This document shows positions 63,731 to 64,000 of a stretch of 64,000 nt of DNA, in pieces; position 1 is the stretch's first letter, and the number at the start of each line of letters is the position of its first letter. Origin of the DNA: Glandiceps talaboti (taxonomy: Eukaryota > Hemichordata > Enteropneusta > Spengelidae); contig NC_135552.1 of the NCBI RefSeq assembly GCF_964340395.1, forward strand, positions 23,831,681 through 23,895,680, written 5' to 3'. Under the pieces are notes generated by a model that saw nothing but the letters and a program-made list of their open reading frames with translations, searched no databases and was not told the DNA's origin. A program made the position numbers and the translations under genes.

Positions 63731-64000
63731 ACTTATCAACCGGATGAACTGGGTGCGAAATCTGTCGTCTTCATTTTGACACTGACAATGCCTAGAATGT
63801 CAAAGCATCATACTTTAGACGGCTTGAAGAAAGACGCCCCACAAGTCGGCACTGAAGAACAGTAATGGTTGGTTGCCTAGATGGAAAAAGTATTAATCAC
63901 ACTTGACTAATATTTCACAGGGTACATTCTGAGTGAACAATTGCTTTCTGCTTTCTTTTCATAGGTAGTCATCCCTAGTGACAGCATTCTCAATTTACTT

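Overview
The window is animal nuclear DNA: AT-rich, intron-containing, dense in micro- and minisatellites and in short non-autonomous DNA transposons. A GPR155/LYCHOS gene with a C-terminal DEP domain, a small death-effector-domain (DED) protein, a replication-dependent histone H3.2 gene and an intronless BTB-kelch gene together point to a metazoan. The style suggests a marine invertebrate (hemichordate, lancelet or lophotrochozoan would all fit), but nothing in the sequence fixes the phylum.

Layout. 1-5.8 kb (+): the last five coding exons of a GPR155-like lysosomal transporter/GPCR-fold protein; its 5' part lies to the left of the window. 5.8-10.2 kb: intergenic, with a large 18-bp minisatellite and a foldback MITE. 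10.2-13.0 kb (-): a complete three-coding-exon gene for a 161-residue DED protein, with poly(A) signal, 5' UTR intron and NRF1-like promoter motif. 14.3-15.0 kb (-): a solitary, complete histone H3.2 gene with CCAAT, E2F and TATA elements and a perfect histone 3' stem-loop. 16.4-21.5 kb (+): a possible promoter with a DR4 nuclear-receptor repeat, a Harbinger-like MITE and the single-exon BTB-BACK-kelch gene. 21.5-64 kb: about 42 kb with no gene I can identify, filled with unique AT-rich sequence, tandem arrays and MITEs.

The most interesting signal is a set of at least nine, probably eleven, tiny palindromic insertions (15-51 bp) scattered from 16 to 49 kb. They fall into two families, with ends CATAGACCC... 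and CATGGATGTATTAG.... Almost all are flanked by 7-bp target-site duplications, most of them exact. The 7-bp duplications, CA...TG ends and arms of about 16-17 nt are what excision footprints of P-superfamily DNA transposons would look like; ultra-short MITEs are the alternative. Other transposon-derived inserts are a 238-bp element with a perfect 8-bp duplication (hAT-like), a 455-bp PIF/Harbinger-like element with TAA duplications, and three further foldback or interspersed families.

The four protein genes have no evident functional link and are not an operon; each has its own signals. All splice sites, domains and repeat boundaries were read by eye; no database search was possible.
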